A stretch of 64,000 bases of DNA, from contig NZ_CP119108.1 in assembly GCF_029094505.1 (NCBI RefSeq), positions 1,550,001-1,614,000 on the forward strand, read 5' to 3'. The notes below the pieces were generated by a model, which did not search any database, was not told the DNA's origin, and saw only the letters and a program-made list of their open reading frames with translations. Of this stretch, positions 52,590 through 60,056 are shown one piece after another. Made by a program: the position numbers and the translations under genes. Numbering within the stretch: the stretch's first letter is position 1; every line of letters begins with the position of its first letter. Source of the stretch: Microbacterium horticulturae. GTDB lineage: Bacteria; Actinomycetota; Actinomycetes; Actinomycetales; Microbacteriaceae.

Positions 52590-53325
52590 ATGACGATCGG
52601 TGAGGTCGAGCACATCGTGAACGCCTCCGGCCAGTGGGACGGCACAGGGCCGGTCGAGTTCTCGAACGACGGCACCACGTGGACGAAGCGTGGGCGCCGA
52701 CGGACGAGCACCCGCACCCGGAGTATGCCCGGGTGACGACGTACCGCAAGGACGTGCGCATCCCCACTCACGTGACGATCCGGTGGGATGAGCAGTTCCC
52801 GCAGGCATCGGAGGAATGGGCGGGGAAGTGGGGACGGGCGCCGATGCGGCACTGGCCGCGCGGCCCGCATGGTCGGGTTCCGGCAGACCTTCCGTGACTT
52901 GCTCGGCGACATCGACATAGAGGACGAGGGCGACGAACGCGTCGAACCGTGGACGCCGCGCGAGACACCGGCCGCCGAGCCTGCGCGCGACTGGGCCGCG
53001 GAGATCGCCGCCGCCGAGACGGACGAGCAGCTCGACGAGATCGACAAGGCCGGCCGCGCCGTGCGCGTGTTCACGCCGAATGAAGCGGGAACCGCGCTGC
53101 ACCGGCACTGAAAACGCGACGCCGCGAGCTTAGTGAGGCGCAGCGTGTGGTCGGGGAACAGCGAACGCTTGGCGCGGATGGCAGCCGGTGGAGGCGGGCG
53201 GCGAAGCGACGCCGTCGTTCACGGACGACGAACCGGCACATGAAGTCAGGCGCCCCGCAGGATCATCAGCTGCCGGCGGATCGTGCCGCGCGCCGCACCG
53301 CCGCCCGGAAGAAGGGCAAGCGATG
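52590..53325 (+). pseudogene. recT-like annealing protein, frameshifted relic
   Basis: Pieces in three frames add up to a RecT-type single-strand annealing protein. They are MTIGEVEHIVNASGQWDGTG and DGTTWTK (frame 1), WAPTDEHPHPEYARV, TTYRKDVRIP and IRWDEQFP (frame 2), and FRQTFRDLLGDIDIEDEGDE to DEQLDEIDKAG (frame 3, ending 53111). At least two frameshifts and a missing N-terminus make it inactive. From about 53105 to 53325 another open frame (LKTRRRELSEAQ to TAARKKGKR) continues without a start; it may be the shifted tail or the end of a separate lost gene. Confidence 0.65.
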
Positions 53326-53787
53326 AACGTCGACCAGCAGACCGGCGAGGTCGCCGACGACGAGAAGTTCCCCGGCAGCGACGCGCACCTCGTCCCGCTG
53401 AACCTCGCCGCGTTGAGCGAGGACGAACTGATCGCCCTGCTCCCGACACCGATCCAGACCGCGGGCGCGCTTGCGGGGCCCGGGAGGTGAACGGTCGCGC
53501 ACCGGCAGCGCTGGCGAAGTTCCGTGAGCAGCTGAACGCGGCCGAGAACGAGCTGCGCATCGCGGTCGCGCTCGGCGGAGGAGCTGTTGCAGATCTACCC
53601 GGAGATGCCGATGAGCGAACGGCCGCGACCTCGCCCGGGCTACGAACGACCGCGCCGTGCGCGCGCAGGACGCCCGCGACGCCGCATACCTGCAGTTCGA
53701 GTACGCCCGCGACTACGAACGTGCGATCGCCGGGACAACGACATCCTCCGCAGCCTGAACGCGAACCTGCGCGGGGAGCACGGATGA
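53323..53787 (+). pseudogene. Phage hypothetical gene with frameshifts
   Basis: MNVDQQTGEVADDEKFPGSD starts at 53323 (ATGA overlap with the frame before). It continues in another frame as GRAPAALAKFREQLNAAENE, then LLQIYPEMPMSERRDLARA and DAAYLQFEYARDYERA, and ends DNDILRSLNANLRGEHG. This order resembles a small coiled phage protein found near recT. At least three shifts break it. Function is unknown. Confidence 0.55.
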
Positions 53788-53798
53788 ACGGAGAAACG

Positions 53799-54401
53799 CT
53801 ATTCGGTATCGCGAGTGCGTTCGAGGCTGGGTTCATCCTCCGCGTAGTAGGGCTCGAGTTCGTGCTCGAGGCCTGCGGCATGTCGTCGGAACCATCCGAC
53901 CGTCTCGGGGTTGGGGGCCTCCTGTCTCAGGTAGGAACCGAGCACTTCTCGAAGATGGATCATTGCGGTGACCTGAATCTCGCGAGTACTCAACTCTCCG
54001 TTGCATGCGTCCCGAACGAGCATGGCCGCAGTGATGAAGTTGGAAGCGTCGACTATGACTTCGCGGACGGTGGCATCCGCGATGAGAATCCCGACGTCGA
54101 GAAGCTGACGGATTTCGTCTGGGTCGTATTTCGCAGGGGTCGGGTCGTTGTTGCCGTTGAACAGCCAACGCTCCGGAGTAACGGAGTCACGAATTCGCGA
54201 CGCTAGGTCGAGTGCCGCCTTGGCGTGTTCCCGAGATTCAAGACGCTGCGTCTCGGCTCGTTGGAGTTCACGAGAGTTCTTCGCTGCTTGCGTCTCGCGC
54301 TTGTACTTCAACGTGCTGTCCAGCCATCCGAAGCCGAAGGTCAGCGCGGCGCCGATGACGAGCGGCAGCAGCCAGCCAAGAGACGACCAGTCGATATCCA
54401 C
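53799..54401 (-). CDS. Hypothetical membrane-anchored protein
   Basis: This intact 200-residue frame is opposite to the phage genes. One N-terminal helix (LGWLLPLVIGAALTFGFGW, about 8-26) is followed by a charged coiled-coil stretch (KYKRETQAAKNSRELQRAE) and a helical cytoplasmic domain. No known domain was recognised. Base composition is more A/T-rich than its neighbours, so it was probably acquired separately. Isolated opposite-strand genes of this type in prophages are often lysogenic-conversion or exclusion genes (inference). Confidence 0.65.
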   Translation of the reverse strand: MDIDWSSLGWLLPLVIGAALTFGFGWLDSTLKYKRETQAAKNSRELQRAETQRLESREHAKAALDLASRIRDSVTPERWLFNGNNDPTPAKYDPDEIRQLLDVGILIADATVREVIVDASNFITAAMLVRDACNGELSTREIQVTAMIHLREVLGSYLRQEAPNPETVGWFRRHAAGLEHELEPYYAEDEPSLERTRDTE

Positions 54402-54427
54402 ACGCGCACTCTATCGGCGGTGATCGC

Positions 54428-54724
54428 ATGACCGCGGAGAGGAAGATCGGCCTAGGCGAAGAAGCGGGTCGGGGCGAACTGGTATGCGACGGCTGCAAGA
54501 CGACGTTCACAACGAATCACTTCGGCACGGCGGCCACACGCATATCGGTGGAGCAGCAGGGGTGGTCTGTCGCGCAGTTCCGCGTGCGCCCCTGGCGGGA
54601 CTACTGCCTTGCATGTGTCGCCCGCCCGTGCCAGAACGTCAGCCTGGCTGGGGCACGCGGGCAGATCACCGACCAAAGCGCTGCCCAGATTGCAGCTGCC
54701 GTGAGCGATTGGAGCGCACGATGA
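54428..54724 (+). CDS. Small phage protein with two CxxC pairs
   Basis: This intact 98-residue protein carries LVCDGCKTTF and YCLACV, a likely zinc site, in a layout common for small early phage proteins. The next frame starts in its stop (ATGA at 54721). Function is unknown. Confidence 0.6.
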   Translation: MTAERKIGLGEEAGRGELVCDGCKTTFTTNHFGTAATRISVEQQGWSVAQFRVRPWRDYCLACVARPCQNVSLAGARGQITDQSAAQIAAAVSDWSAR

Positions 54725-54806
54725 GCCCTGCGATGGTCGAGCGGCCGGTCGTCGGCTACCAGCACCCTGACGTGCCGTGGAACGGACTGACCGCCACGGA
54801 CCTGAA
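54721..54806 (+). pseudogene. Phage gene 5' fragment
   Basis: MSPAMVERPVVGYQHPDVPW and GLTATDLNA form a plausible protein start coupled to the upstream gene. The sequence after about 54806 is the 3' end of the opposite-strand gene, so this frame is truncated by that gene's arrival. Confidence 0.45.
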
Positions 54807-54809
54807 TGC

Positions 54810-55295
54810 CTACTTGATCTTCTCGGGGGGAGGAGCAGGAAGTTCCCATTCTCGCGACTTCTCGTGCTTGAGGTTGGGGTGCTGTCGCCAACAGACGCGC
54901 ATCCGTTGTGGACTCCACTCGTACTTCTCATCGCCGACGAACTCGCCGGTGGTTGGGTCATACGTTGAAGAGCCAAATCTCCGGGTCTCGAACCAGATGC
55001 CGATTGATTCCCCTGAGTCGACGACCGCGATGCTACGCTGCTCCACGAAGGTGCCATCCGGGCCGGCAAGGTATGACCGCACATCGTGCGCCGCAGCATC
55101 GCCTCGGTTCTCGACCCGCCAGCCAAGTGTGACGAAGGCCTCGCCGCCGCGGGTGAAGCTATCGCCTGGACTGCGGCTCGGCCCGACCCACATTGGCCGA
55201 GGCGTGTACCGCCATCTCTGCCACACCGCCCATGCAGTAAATGCAGCCGTCGCCGCCGTCGCGATAAAAACTCCCCAACTCAGAGCTTGGTCCAT
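54810..55295 (-). CDS. Hypothetical membrane-anchored protein
   Basis: This intact 161-residue frame has one N-terminal helix (ALSWGVFIATAATAAFTAWAV, about 4-24) and then a beta-rich soluble domain (GGEAFVTLGWRVENRGDAAAHDV, and MRVCWRQHP) that resembles an Ig-like or C2-like sandwich, without a family match I can name. It interrupts a + strand phage gene. It is the second opposite-strand, membrane-anchored gene in this element and may be exclusion or defence cargo (inference). Confidence 0.6.
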   Translation of the reverse strand: MDQALSWGVFIATAATAAFTAWAVWQRWRYTPRPMWVGPSRSPGDSFTRGGEAFVTLGWRVENRGDAAAHDVRSYLAGPDGTFVEQRSIAVVDSGESIGIWFETRRFGSSTYDPTTGEFVGDEKYEWSPQRMRVCWRQHPNLKHEKSREWELPAPPPEKIK

Positions 55296-55312
55296 GGATC
55301 GAACTGTAGCGA

Positions 55313-55737
55313 TGGGAACGGAGAAGTGACGGCCCAACGACACAGACCCGCACGAACGTCTACGACGGCTACTCGTGCGTGGTCTGCGGCGCCGCCGAGT
55401 TGACGTTCCAGCACCGTCGCGCGGTGGGCGTGGGCGGTTCCCGCAACGTGCCGACGGCCGTTGACGGGCTGACACTCTGCCTGACCTGTAACGAGGCGTG
55501 CGAGCATGAGCTGCAGGGCCCTGCGTTGGCAAACGGATGGAGGGTGCGCCGCTCGGTGGCGAGCCCTGAGCGGGTGCCGGTGCACTTCCCCCGGGAGCTC
55601 GCATGTTCCGGCTCGACGGCGTCCGCCGGGTGCAGATCAGCGCCGCGGTGGCGATGGAGATGGGCTGCTCGGTCTGCGGGGACGAGTGGATGCAGTGGCG
55701 TGCACAGAACCTGTTCGAGGGTCGGGTGCGGTCATGA
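55313..55737 (+). pseudogene. Phage zinc-binding (HNH-like) protein, frameshifted
   Basis: TNVYDGYSCVVCGAAELTFQ followed by HRRAVGVGGS and LCLTCNEACE gives two CxxC pairs around an HR motif, as in HNH-like phage proteins. Near 55600 the frame shifts into MFRLDGVRRVQISA and EMGCSVCGDEWMQW (ATG 55603, stop 55737). No start codon precedes the first part, since a TAG closes the frame at 55310. It is probably dead. Confidence 0.55.
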
Positions 55738-55958
55738 GCGACGAGAAGAAAGAGTACGTGTTTGACGACGCCGCGCGCGAACGTGCCACGGCTGAGCTTG
55801 GCCGGGTCGACCGGGAGCAGGCCGGATACCCGCGCTGTGGTCTGTGCGGTCAGCAGGCGGGACGGCTAGACAAGTTCGGGCTGCGCTCGAAGACGTCGGA
55901 AGCTCATCAGGAGTGGCGTGCCGCGGCGCGCGCGGAACGAAGGACAGGACGGCGATGA
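55734..55958 (+). CDS. Small phage protein with CxxC motif
   Basis: This 74-residue frame starts in the stop of the preceding frame (ATGA). Its middle has YPRCGLCGQQAGRL, a single CxxC, and the end is Arg-rich. It overlaps the next gene, again by ATGA. Function is unknown. Confidence 0.5.
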   Translation: MSDEKKEYVFDDAARERATAELGRVDREQAGYPRCGLCGQQAGRLDKFGLRSKTSEAHQEWRAAARAERRTGRR

Positions 55959-56212
55959 GCGCCATGCCGAAGTATGCGATGACGTACGTGGTCTGGCATC
56001 CGGCGTCACGGACGTTGAAGGTCGGCCGGGCGTGGAAGTGGGCGCGCGTGCAGCGGTGGCTCGACCGTGGCTGGGAAGTGATCGTCTGCCCGCGCGGCAC
56101 GGATGCGTCGTGGGAACGGGGAGCGCTGCGGTCGCTCCATCAGTGGTTCCCTCCCGCGTTTGCCTCGTGGCGGGATGCCGAGCCGGTGCTCGGCCCGGGC
56201 GGTAGCGGGTAG
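55955..56212 (+). CDS. Small phage protein, KVGRAWKWARV type
   Basis: This 85-residue protein has TYVVWHPASRTLKVGRAWKW, followed by GTDASWERGALRSL. Similar proteins are scattered in actinophage early regions, and the first part recalls a GIY-YIG-like beta strand, but no catalytic set is visible. It is the last gene of the + strand run before a terminator. Confidence 0.6.
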   Translation: MSAMPKYAMTYVVWHPASRTLKVGRAWKWARVQRWLDRGWEVIVCPRGTDASWERGALRSLHQWFPPAFASWRDAEPVLGPGGSG

Positions 56213-56230
56213 ACGACGTTCCAACACGAA

Positions 56231-56269
56231 GCGCGCCTCTCACAACCGCCGGGTTGTCGAGAGGGGCGC
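56231..56269. terminator. Terminator after the + strand phage genes
   Basis: A long hairpin has outer arms GCGCGCCTCTC/GAGAGGGGCGC with one mismatch and inner arms CAACC/GGTTG. It ends the + strand run. Confidence 0.7.
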
Positions 56270-56313
56270 TCTTCGTCGTTCACGCGTACGCACAGGGGAG
56301 CGACAACGGGAAA

Positions 56314-56342
56314 GGCCCCCGAGGTGGTGAGACTCGGGGGCC
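56314..56342. terminator. Terminator after the HTH gene
   Basis: A perfect 10-bp inverted repeat, GGCCCCCGAG (56314-56323) and CTCGGGGGCC (56333-56342), lies 37 bases beyond the stop of the opposite-strand HTH gene. Confidence 0.75.
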
Positions 56343-56378
56343 ACGATTCCTAAGCGGTGGGATCGGTTGGGGTGTTGA

Positions 56379-56861
56379 CTAGACGGTTGCCATAGCCGGG
56401 CGGCCAGGGCGGGTGTTGCGTGTCTCCAGCCACCGTTCCACAGAGTGTCTACTGTAGAGCGGCCCCTGCCCGGTGGTGATGACCGGGGTGGGGAAGGCAG
56501 GATTATCGGAGAACTGCCGGGCGCGCTGACGGGACACGCCTGCCATCTGGCCGATCTCCGCGAAGCTGACGACCTCCGGGAACAGCGGTTCCCTGAGACG
56601 CTTGTCAGCTTCGGACTCGGTAATCACTTCCAGACCAATGATGGTGATCGGTCCTTCGATGGCGTCAGAGACGGTCTGGGCCGCCTCGGACGCAGCGTTG
56701 AGCGTGGTGTCGGCTTCAACGGAGAGGGTGATGGTCCCTCCGCTGAAGTCGCGCTCGACTGATACCGCTGCACCGAACCGTCCAAGCTCTTCCAGCAGGG
56801 TGAATGCCGAGTCATCATCCATCTTCCCGATGAGTGTGACGGTGGCCTGCCAGGACGTCAT
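56379..56861 (-). CDS. Helix-turn-helix DNA-binding protein
   Basis: This 160-residue protein has an N-terminal alpha/beta part (residues 1-75, WQATVTLIGKMDDDSAFTLL) and a C-terminal AlpA/MerR-like HTH (SFAEIGQMAGVSRQRARQFS, then FPTPVITTGQGPLYSRHSVE). The HTH type is frequent in actinobacterial excisionase-like and toxin-linked regulators. AAAGGAGAGG precedes the ATG. It follows the HicA-like gene on the same strand, separated by a hairpin, and may be its antitoxin or regulator (inference). Confidence 0.75.
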   Translation of the reverse strand: MTSWQATVTLIGKMDDDSAFTLLEELGRFGAAVSVERDFSGGTITLSVEADTTLNAASEAAQTVSDAIEGPITIIGLEVITESEADKRLREPLFPEVVSFAEIGQMAGVSRQRARQFSDNPAFPTPVITTGQGPLYSRHSVERWLETRNTRPGRPAMATV

Positions 56862-56914
56862 GGGTGCGTTCCTCTCCTTTAGTTGTCTTCAGAGGGGCTC
56901 TGAGGTAGCGTGAG

Positions 56915-56949
56915 GGGGAGTCGAACCCCGTCAAAGATTTCGACTCCCC
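56915..56949. terminator. Hairpin between the HicA-like and HTH genes
   Basis: A perfect 11-bp inverted repeat, GGGGAGTCGAA (56915-56925) and TTCGACTCCCC (56939-56949), lies between the two genes. It could stop or tune read-through from the upstream small gene. Confidence 0.65.
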
Positions 56950-56961
56950 AACCGATACCGC

Positions 56962-57156
56962 TTACTGGTTGAATCCTCGGGCCCTCAGCTGAGACAGAGT
57001 GTTGTTATACCACCTGTGATCGCTGGGGGTCTTGTGAATTGCTACCGGGCTCTTGCTCTTGTCCGGCGGGTAGCACATCCAGCCTTTTGCTGAGGCCGGC
57101 ACGCGCCATCCCTGCTCTTCCAGTCTTTCGAGAAGCGGTTTTATTCGCTTGTCGAT
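56962..57156 (-). CDS. HicA-like small protein without ATG start
   Basis: The frame encodes 64 residues: KPLLERLEEQGWRVPASAKG, WMCYPPDKSKSPV, HKTPSDHRWYNNTL, ending LRARGFNQ. This is the layout of HicA-like double-stranded-RNA-binding-fold proteins (helix, strands, a loop with SDHRW). No ATG, GTG or TTG exists after the in-frame stop at about 57174; an ATC at 57156 preceded by AGAGGGG gives MDKRIKPLLE by family analogy. Either ATC is used or the start was lost. The frame is visibly A/T-richer than its surroundings. Confidence 0.6.
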   Translation of the reverse strand: MDKRIKPLLERLEEQGWRVPASAKGWMCYPPDKSKSPVAIHKTPSDHRWYNNTLSQLRARGFNQ

Positions 57157-57306
57157 AGGGCGAGCCCCTCTCTATTGAATTGGTTGCCAAGCGGGATTGC
57201 TTGACGTTGACAAGGATAGCACGGAACTCTTTACGGCGACAAGGGCTGTATCACCCTCTCCATGGATTCCCGCCCACCTCACTCGATATTGCGGGGGTCT
57301 TCGTCC
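57157..57306. other. A/T-richer intergenic stretch
   Basis: This stretch holds no supported gene. It contains TTGACGTTGACAAGG near 57200, which reads as a -35-like cluster, and probably carries the promoter of the HicA-like gene on one strand. Confidence 0.35.
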
Positions 57307-57522
57307 TCAAAATCCGGTCGTGCCGTGCACGCGCCCTCGCCGCCGGTGGCCGATCTCGACGTACTTGGCCGCGGCCGGGAACGCTTTGAGTAGCGCGACG
57401 GACATCCCGTGCCGCCAGTCGCCGTCGAAGTACCCGACCCACTCGCCGACCGGCTCGTGCAAGATGTCGGGACGGCCGCAGATCGCGTCCAGTCGCACGC
57501 TGACCGCCGTGTCGGGGTGCAT
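57307..57522 (-). CDS. Small hypothetical phage-type protein
   Basis: This 71-residue frame starts MHPDTAVSVRLDAICGRPDI and contains VGEWVGYFDGDWRHGMSVAL and YVEIGHRRRGR. It looks like a conserved small actinobacterial or actinophage protein, with no function assigned. TAGGAT lies seven bases before the ATG as a likely -10, so it may be expressed from a leaderless mRNA. Confidence 0.6.
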   Translation of the reverse strand: MHPDTAVSVRLDAICGRPDILHEPVGEWVGYFDGDWRHGMSVALLKAFPAAAKYVEIGHRRRGRVHGTTGF

Positions 57523-57580
57523 GCGTGGGATCCTACGCGCGGCCGCCGACATCTCCCGCCAGCCTACCGTCGTGGTGCGA

Positions 57581-58156
57581 TCAGTCGTCGAGATGCTTGA
57601 TCGCGTAATCCGCTTCCGCAGCGGTAAACTTCTCGCCAAAATCGCTCACCAGCTGGTCACGTATCGCGGCCTTCGACATAGACATCTGCTCCTGGTATTC
57701 CTTTGCCTTCGCGAGCGCGTTCTTCTTCCAATCCGCGTCGACGTGCTTGAGCGCGTACTTCGCGGCCTTCTTCGTGAACTGCTCACCGTAGTCGGAGGTG
57801 AGCTGGTCGTAGAGGCCGGCCTTGCTCATGTGCATCGTGTCGGAGTACTGCTGTGCTTTGGCGAGCGCGTTGACGTATTCGGTGGGCACGGCCGGCTTCT
57901 CGGGCTTCGCCTCTTCGCTCGCCTCTTCGCTCGGCTGCTCAGACGGTTCATCTGCGGGCTCGGGGGATTCGTCGGCGGCGGGGGCCGCGTTCGTCTCGGC
58001 CGCCGTCGTCTGCTGCGGCGCCGCAGTGTCGGTGTCGCCGCCCCCGCCGAGCGCGGCACTGATGCTCCCGATCACGATCACGGCGGCAACGATCGCGCCG
58101 ACGATGATCCACTTCTTCTTGGAACTCTTCTTCTCTGGTGCTGCTGACGCGGACAT
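57581..58156 (-). CDS. Ltp-like superinfection-exclusion protein
   Basis: This 191-residue protein has a basic N-terminus, one membrane helix (WIIVGAIVAAVIVIGSISAA, about 16-35), and an acidic Pro/Glu-rich linker (about 40-90). Two copies of the Ltp repeat follow (about 94-140 and 144-190), each with a Y-x-MSKxxxxDQL-type core. Repeats of this family occur in host-surface proteins such as Ltp of phage TP-J34, which blocks DNA injection by related phages. There is no lipobox Cys, so it is membrane-spanning and not a lipoprotein. It is intact within an otherwise decayed element. Confidence 0.8.
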   Translation of the reverse strand: MSASAAPEKKSSKKKWIIVGAIVAAVIVIGSISAALGGGGDTDTAAPQQTTAAETNAAPAADESPEPADEPSEQPSEEASEEAKPEKPAVPTEYVNALAKAQQYSDTMHMSKAGLYDQLTSDYGEQFTKKAAKYALKHVDADWKKNALAKAKEYQEQMSMSKAAIRDQLVSDFGEKFTAAEADYAIKHLDD

Positions 58157-58199
58157 GGGGTGTGCCTCTTCCTTCTCTTTTCGTGATACATGGCGAGAG

Positions 58200-58221
58200 T
58201 CAATGAGAAGTCTCTCATTGA
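58200..58221. promoter_or_regulatory. Palindrome upstream of the Ltp-like gene
   Basis: TCAATGAGA, four bases, TCTCATTGA is a perfect 9-bp inverted repeat, 44 bases before the Ltp-like start. It looks like an operator for a dimeric repressor. Confidence 0.5.
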
Positions 58222-58275
58222 ACGCGGGAGCGGGGATAGGCGCGCATGGCGGATCGCGCGAAGGAGTCAGTTGCC

Positions 58276-58351
58276 TGGTGGTCGGTGCGAGGCTTGAACT
58301 CGCGACCTCTGCCGTGTAAAGGCATTGCTCTACCATCTGAGCTAACCGACC
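58276..58351 (-). tRNA. Element-borne tRNA-Val (TAC) with encoded CCA
   Basis: The complete cloverleaf has acceptor GGTCGGT/ACCGACC (seven perfect pairs), D-stem GCTC/GAGC, anticodon loop TTTACAC (TAC, identical to the loop of the split chromosomal gene), T-stem GCGAG/CTCGC, discriminator A and encoded CCA. The anticodon stem has one A-G mismatch at its outer end. The other tRNA genes in the window do not encode CCA. It begins one base after the integrase relic's stop codon. Outside the anticodon loop it differs clearly from the split gene. Confidence 0.93.
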
Positions 58352-58362
58352 GTCAGGCAGCG

Positions 58363-58368
58363 AGCCTA
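58363..58368 (-). promoter_or_regulatory. Possible -10 of the element tRNA-Val
   Basis: TAGGCT on the minus strand lies eleven bases before the tRNA 5' end, inside the last codons of the integrase relic. TTCGAC about 19 bases further up could be a weak -35. Confidence 0.45.
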
Positions 58369-58922
58369 CCGGAGTGGTGGAGGAGCGGTCGAACGGGCAG
58401 AGCCAGCATCCCGGCGCGGCGCTGCAGGTCGGACGCGCGCGTGTAGATCTGCGTGGCGGCGAGGTTCGCGTGGCCCATGAGCTCTTGCACGACTCGGGCG
58501 TTGACGCCGTTCTCGAGCAGGCGTCCCGTAGCTGTGCCACAGCGAGTGCGCCGTGAGGTCGGGGTCGGTGATGCTGGCGCGGGTGCGGGCGCGCCCGACA
58601 AGGTCGGACACGGATGAGGGGGTGATGTGTCCGGGCTGCCTGCGGCGGGCGGACAGCCACCATCCGCGGGGCATGACTTCGGCGAGCTCCCTGATGACGG
58701 GGTGCAGGGGCAGATGAGATCGACGCTGCGGCGATCTGGGATACCCGGAAGCCTTGGAAATAGCCCAGGGCCATCATCGTCCGAGCGCGGGTGTAGGCGC
58801 CGGTCGTGAGCATCGCTTCGATCTGTTCCCACGCGAACGGGCGGGGCAGGTTTGCGGGGGACGTGAACTTTCGCGGCTTTGAGGGTGGAGTCGTCGTCTC
58901 GGTAGCCGTCGTAGATGAGGAA

Positions 58923-58930
58923 CTCGTAGA
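58923..58930. repeat. Left 8-bp target-site duplication of the IS
   Basis: CTCGTAGA directly precedes the left inverted repeat and is repeated at 60049-60056. Confidence 0.9.
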
Positions 58931-60048
58931 AGTGGCTATCCATGTTGTTGCCGTGATGTCGGGGCTGGCGGGTAGTTTCGCGGCATGATTGAGCGTCCTG
59001 TTGAGGGAGTTCATTATCCGGGCTCCTTGCCGGAGATGCGGCGCTGGTTCGCGTCGGAGGCGACCTGTGCCGACTATCTGGACTGGCTGCGCTGGCCAGA
59101 CGGGTTCTGCTGCCCGTGGTGCGCGGGAGTGACCGAATGGATGCCGCAGACCGCCGGTCACCGCTGCGGTGATTGTGGGCGGCGAGTCACGGCGACGTCG
59201 GGAACGGTGTTCCACAACACTCGGACACCGTTGTCGGTGTGGTTCGAAGCAGCGTGGCTGATGATGACCTCCAAACAAGGAGTGTCAGCTCTGGAACTGC
59301 AGCGGGTGACCGGGCTGGGCAGCTATCAGACCGCGTGGGCCATGCTGCACAAGCTGCGCACCACGATGTCGCAGGAAGGACGCGACCTGCTGACCGGCCG
59401 CGTCGAGGTCGACGAAGCACTCTATGGCGGTTTCTCGCCGGGGAAGCGGGGACGTGCGCCGGGCGGAAAGATACTCGTGGCCGCGGCAATAGAACGCCAC
59501 GGTCGCCGGCTCGGGCGGGCACGGATGCGGCTCCTGCCCTCAGCGTCCGCACGGGATCTCGCCGCGTTCGTTCAGGCGACGCTCGCTCCCGGATCGGTGC
59601 TGGTCACCGACGGGTGGGTGGCCTACCCGGCCGTGGCCCGTGCCGCGCATCTGGCGCATGAACCGCATGCCGTGACCGGTTCTGCCGCTGCCGCGCATGA
59701 GCTGCTGCCCGGGGTGCACCGGGTGTTCTCGCTGAGTAAGCGCGTGCTGGAAGGGACCCTGCAAGACGGGGTCCAGGTCACGCACCTGCAGGCATATCTC
59801 GACGAGTTCGTGTTCCGGTTCAACCGGCGAACGGCACGAGAGCGCGGGCTCCTGTTCCTACGGCTCCTGGAAGGCGCGGTCGCCAGCCAGCCCACCCGCT
59901 ACCGAGACCTCGTCGCCGAGCCGAAGCCCCGCAACCGTCCACAGCCACCAGCGGTCGCTCGGACCCTGCCGACCGGGCTGACCGAAACACCCCGCGACCG
60001 CCCCTGGCGACAAGCCGCATAATCACGGCACCAACATGGATAGCCACT
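58931..60048 (+). mobile_element. IS1595-family insertion sequence
   Basis: The IS is 1118 bp with 27-bp terminal inverted repeats (58931-58957 and 60022-60048, beginning AGTGGCTATCCATGTTG, one mismatch) and an 8-bp direct duplication CTCGTAGA on both sides, the size usual for IS1595. It holds one transposase gene and lies inside the integrase pseudogene. The very well matched ends suggest a recent insertion. Confidence 0.95.
58985..60022 (+). CDS. IS1595 (ISXO2-like) transposase
   Basis: This 345-residue transposase has an N-terminal zinc ribbon (CPWC and CGDCGRR, about 36-62), then a DDE-type domain with EVDEALYGG (about 138-146) and VTDGWVAYP (about 202-210), and the C-terminal FNRRT segment. 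The frame is intact and the element has both ends, so it may still be mobile. The stop TAA overlaps the right inverted repeat. Confidence 0.93.
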   Translation: MIERPVEGVHYPGSLPEMRRWFASEATCADYLDWLRWPDGFCCPWCAGVTEWMPQTAGHRCGDCGRRVTATSGTVFHNTRTPLSVWFEAAWLMMTSKQGVSALELQRVTGLGSYQTAWAMLHKLRTTMSQEGRDLLTGRVEVDEALYGGFSPGKRGRAPGGKILVAAAIERHGRRLGRARMRLLPSASARDLAAFVQATLAPGSVLVTDGWVAYPAVARAAHLAHEPHAVTGSAAAAHELLPGVHRVFSLSKRVLEGTLQDGVQVTHLQAYLDEFVFRFNRRTARERGLLFLRLLEGAVASQPTRYRDLVAEPKPRNRPQPPAVARTLPTGLTETPRDRPWRQAA

Positions 60049-60056
60049 CTCGTAGA
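60049..60056. repeat. Right 8-bp target-site duplication of the IS
   Basis: CTCGTAGA is identical to 58923-58930. Removing the IS and one copy rejoins the integrase frame at RAFYEFLIYD. Confidence 0.9.

Noticed and set aside
54810..55329. A + strand protein of 281 codons running across the second membrane-protein gene
   Set aside because: After residue 30 or so the sequence is low-complexity antisense of a well-formed minus-strand protein with a membrane helix; only the start looks like a phage gene fragment.
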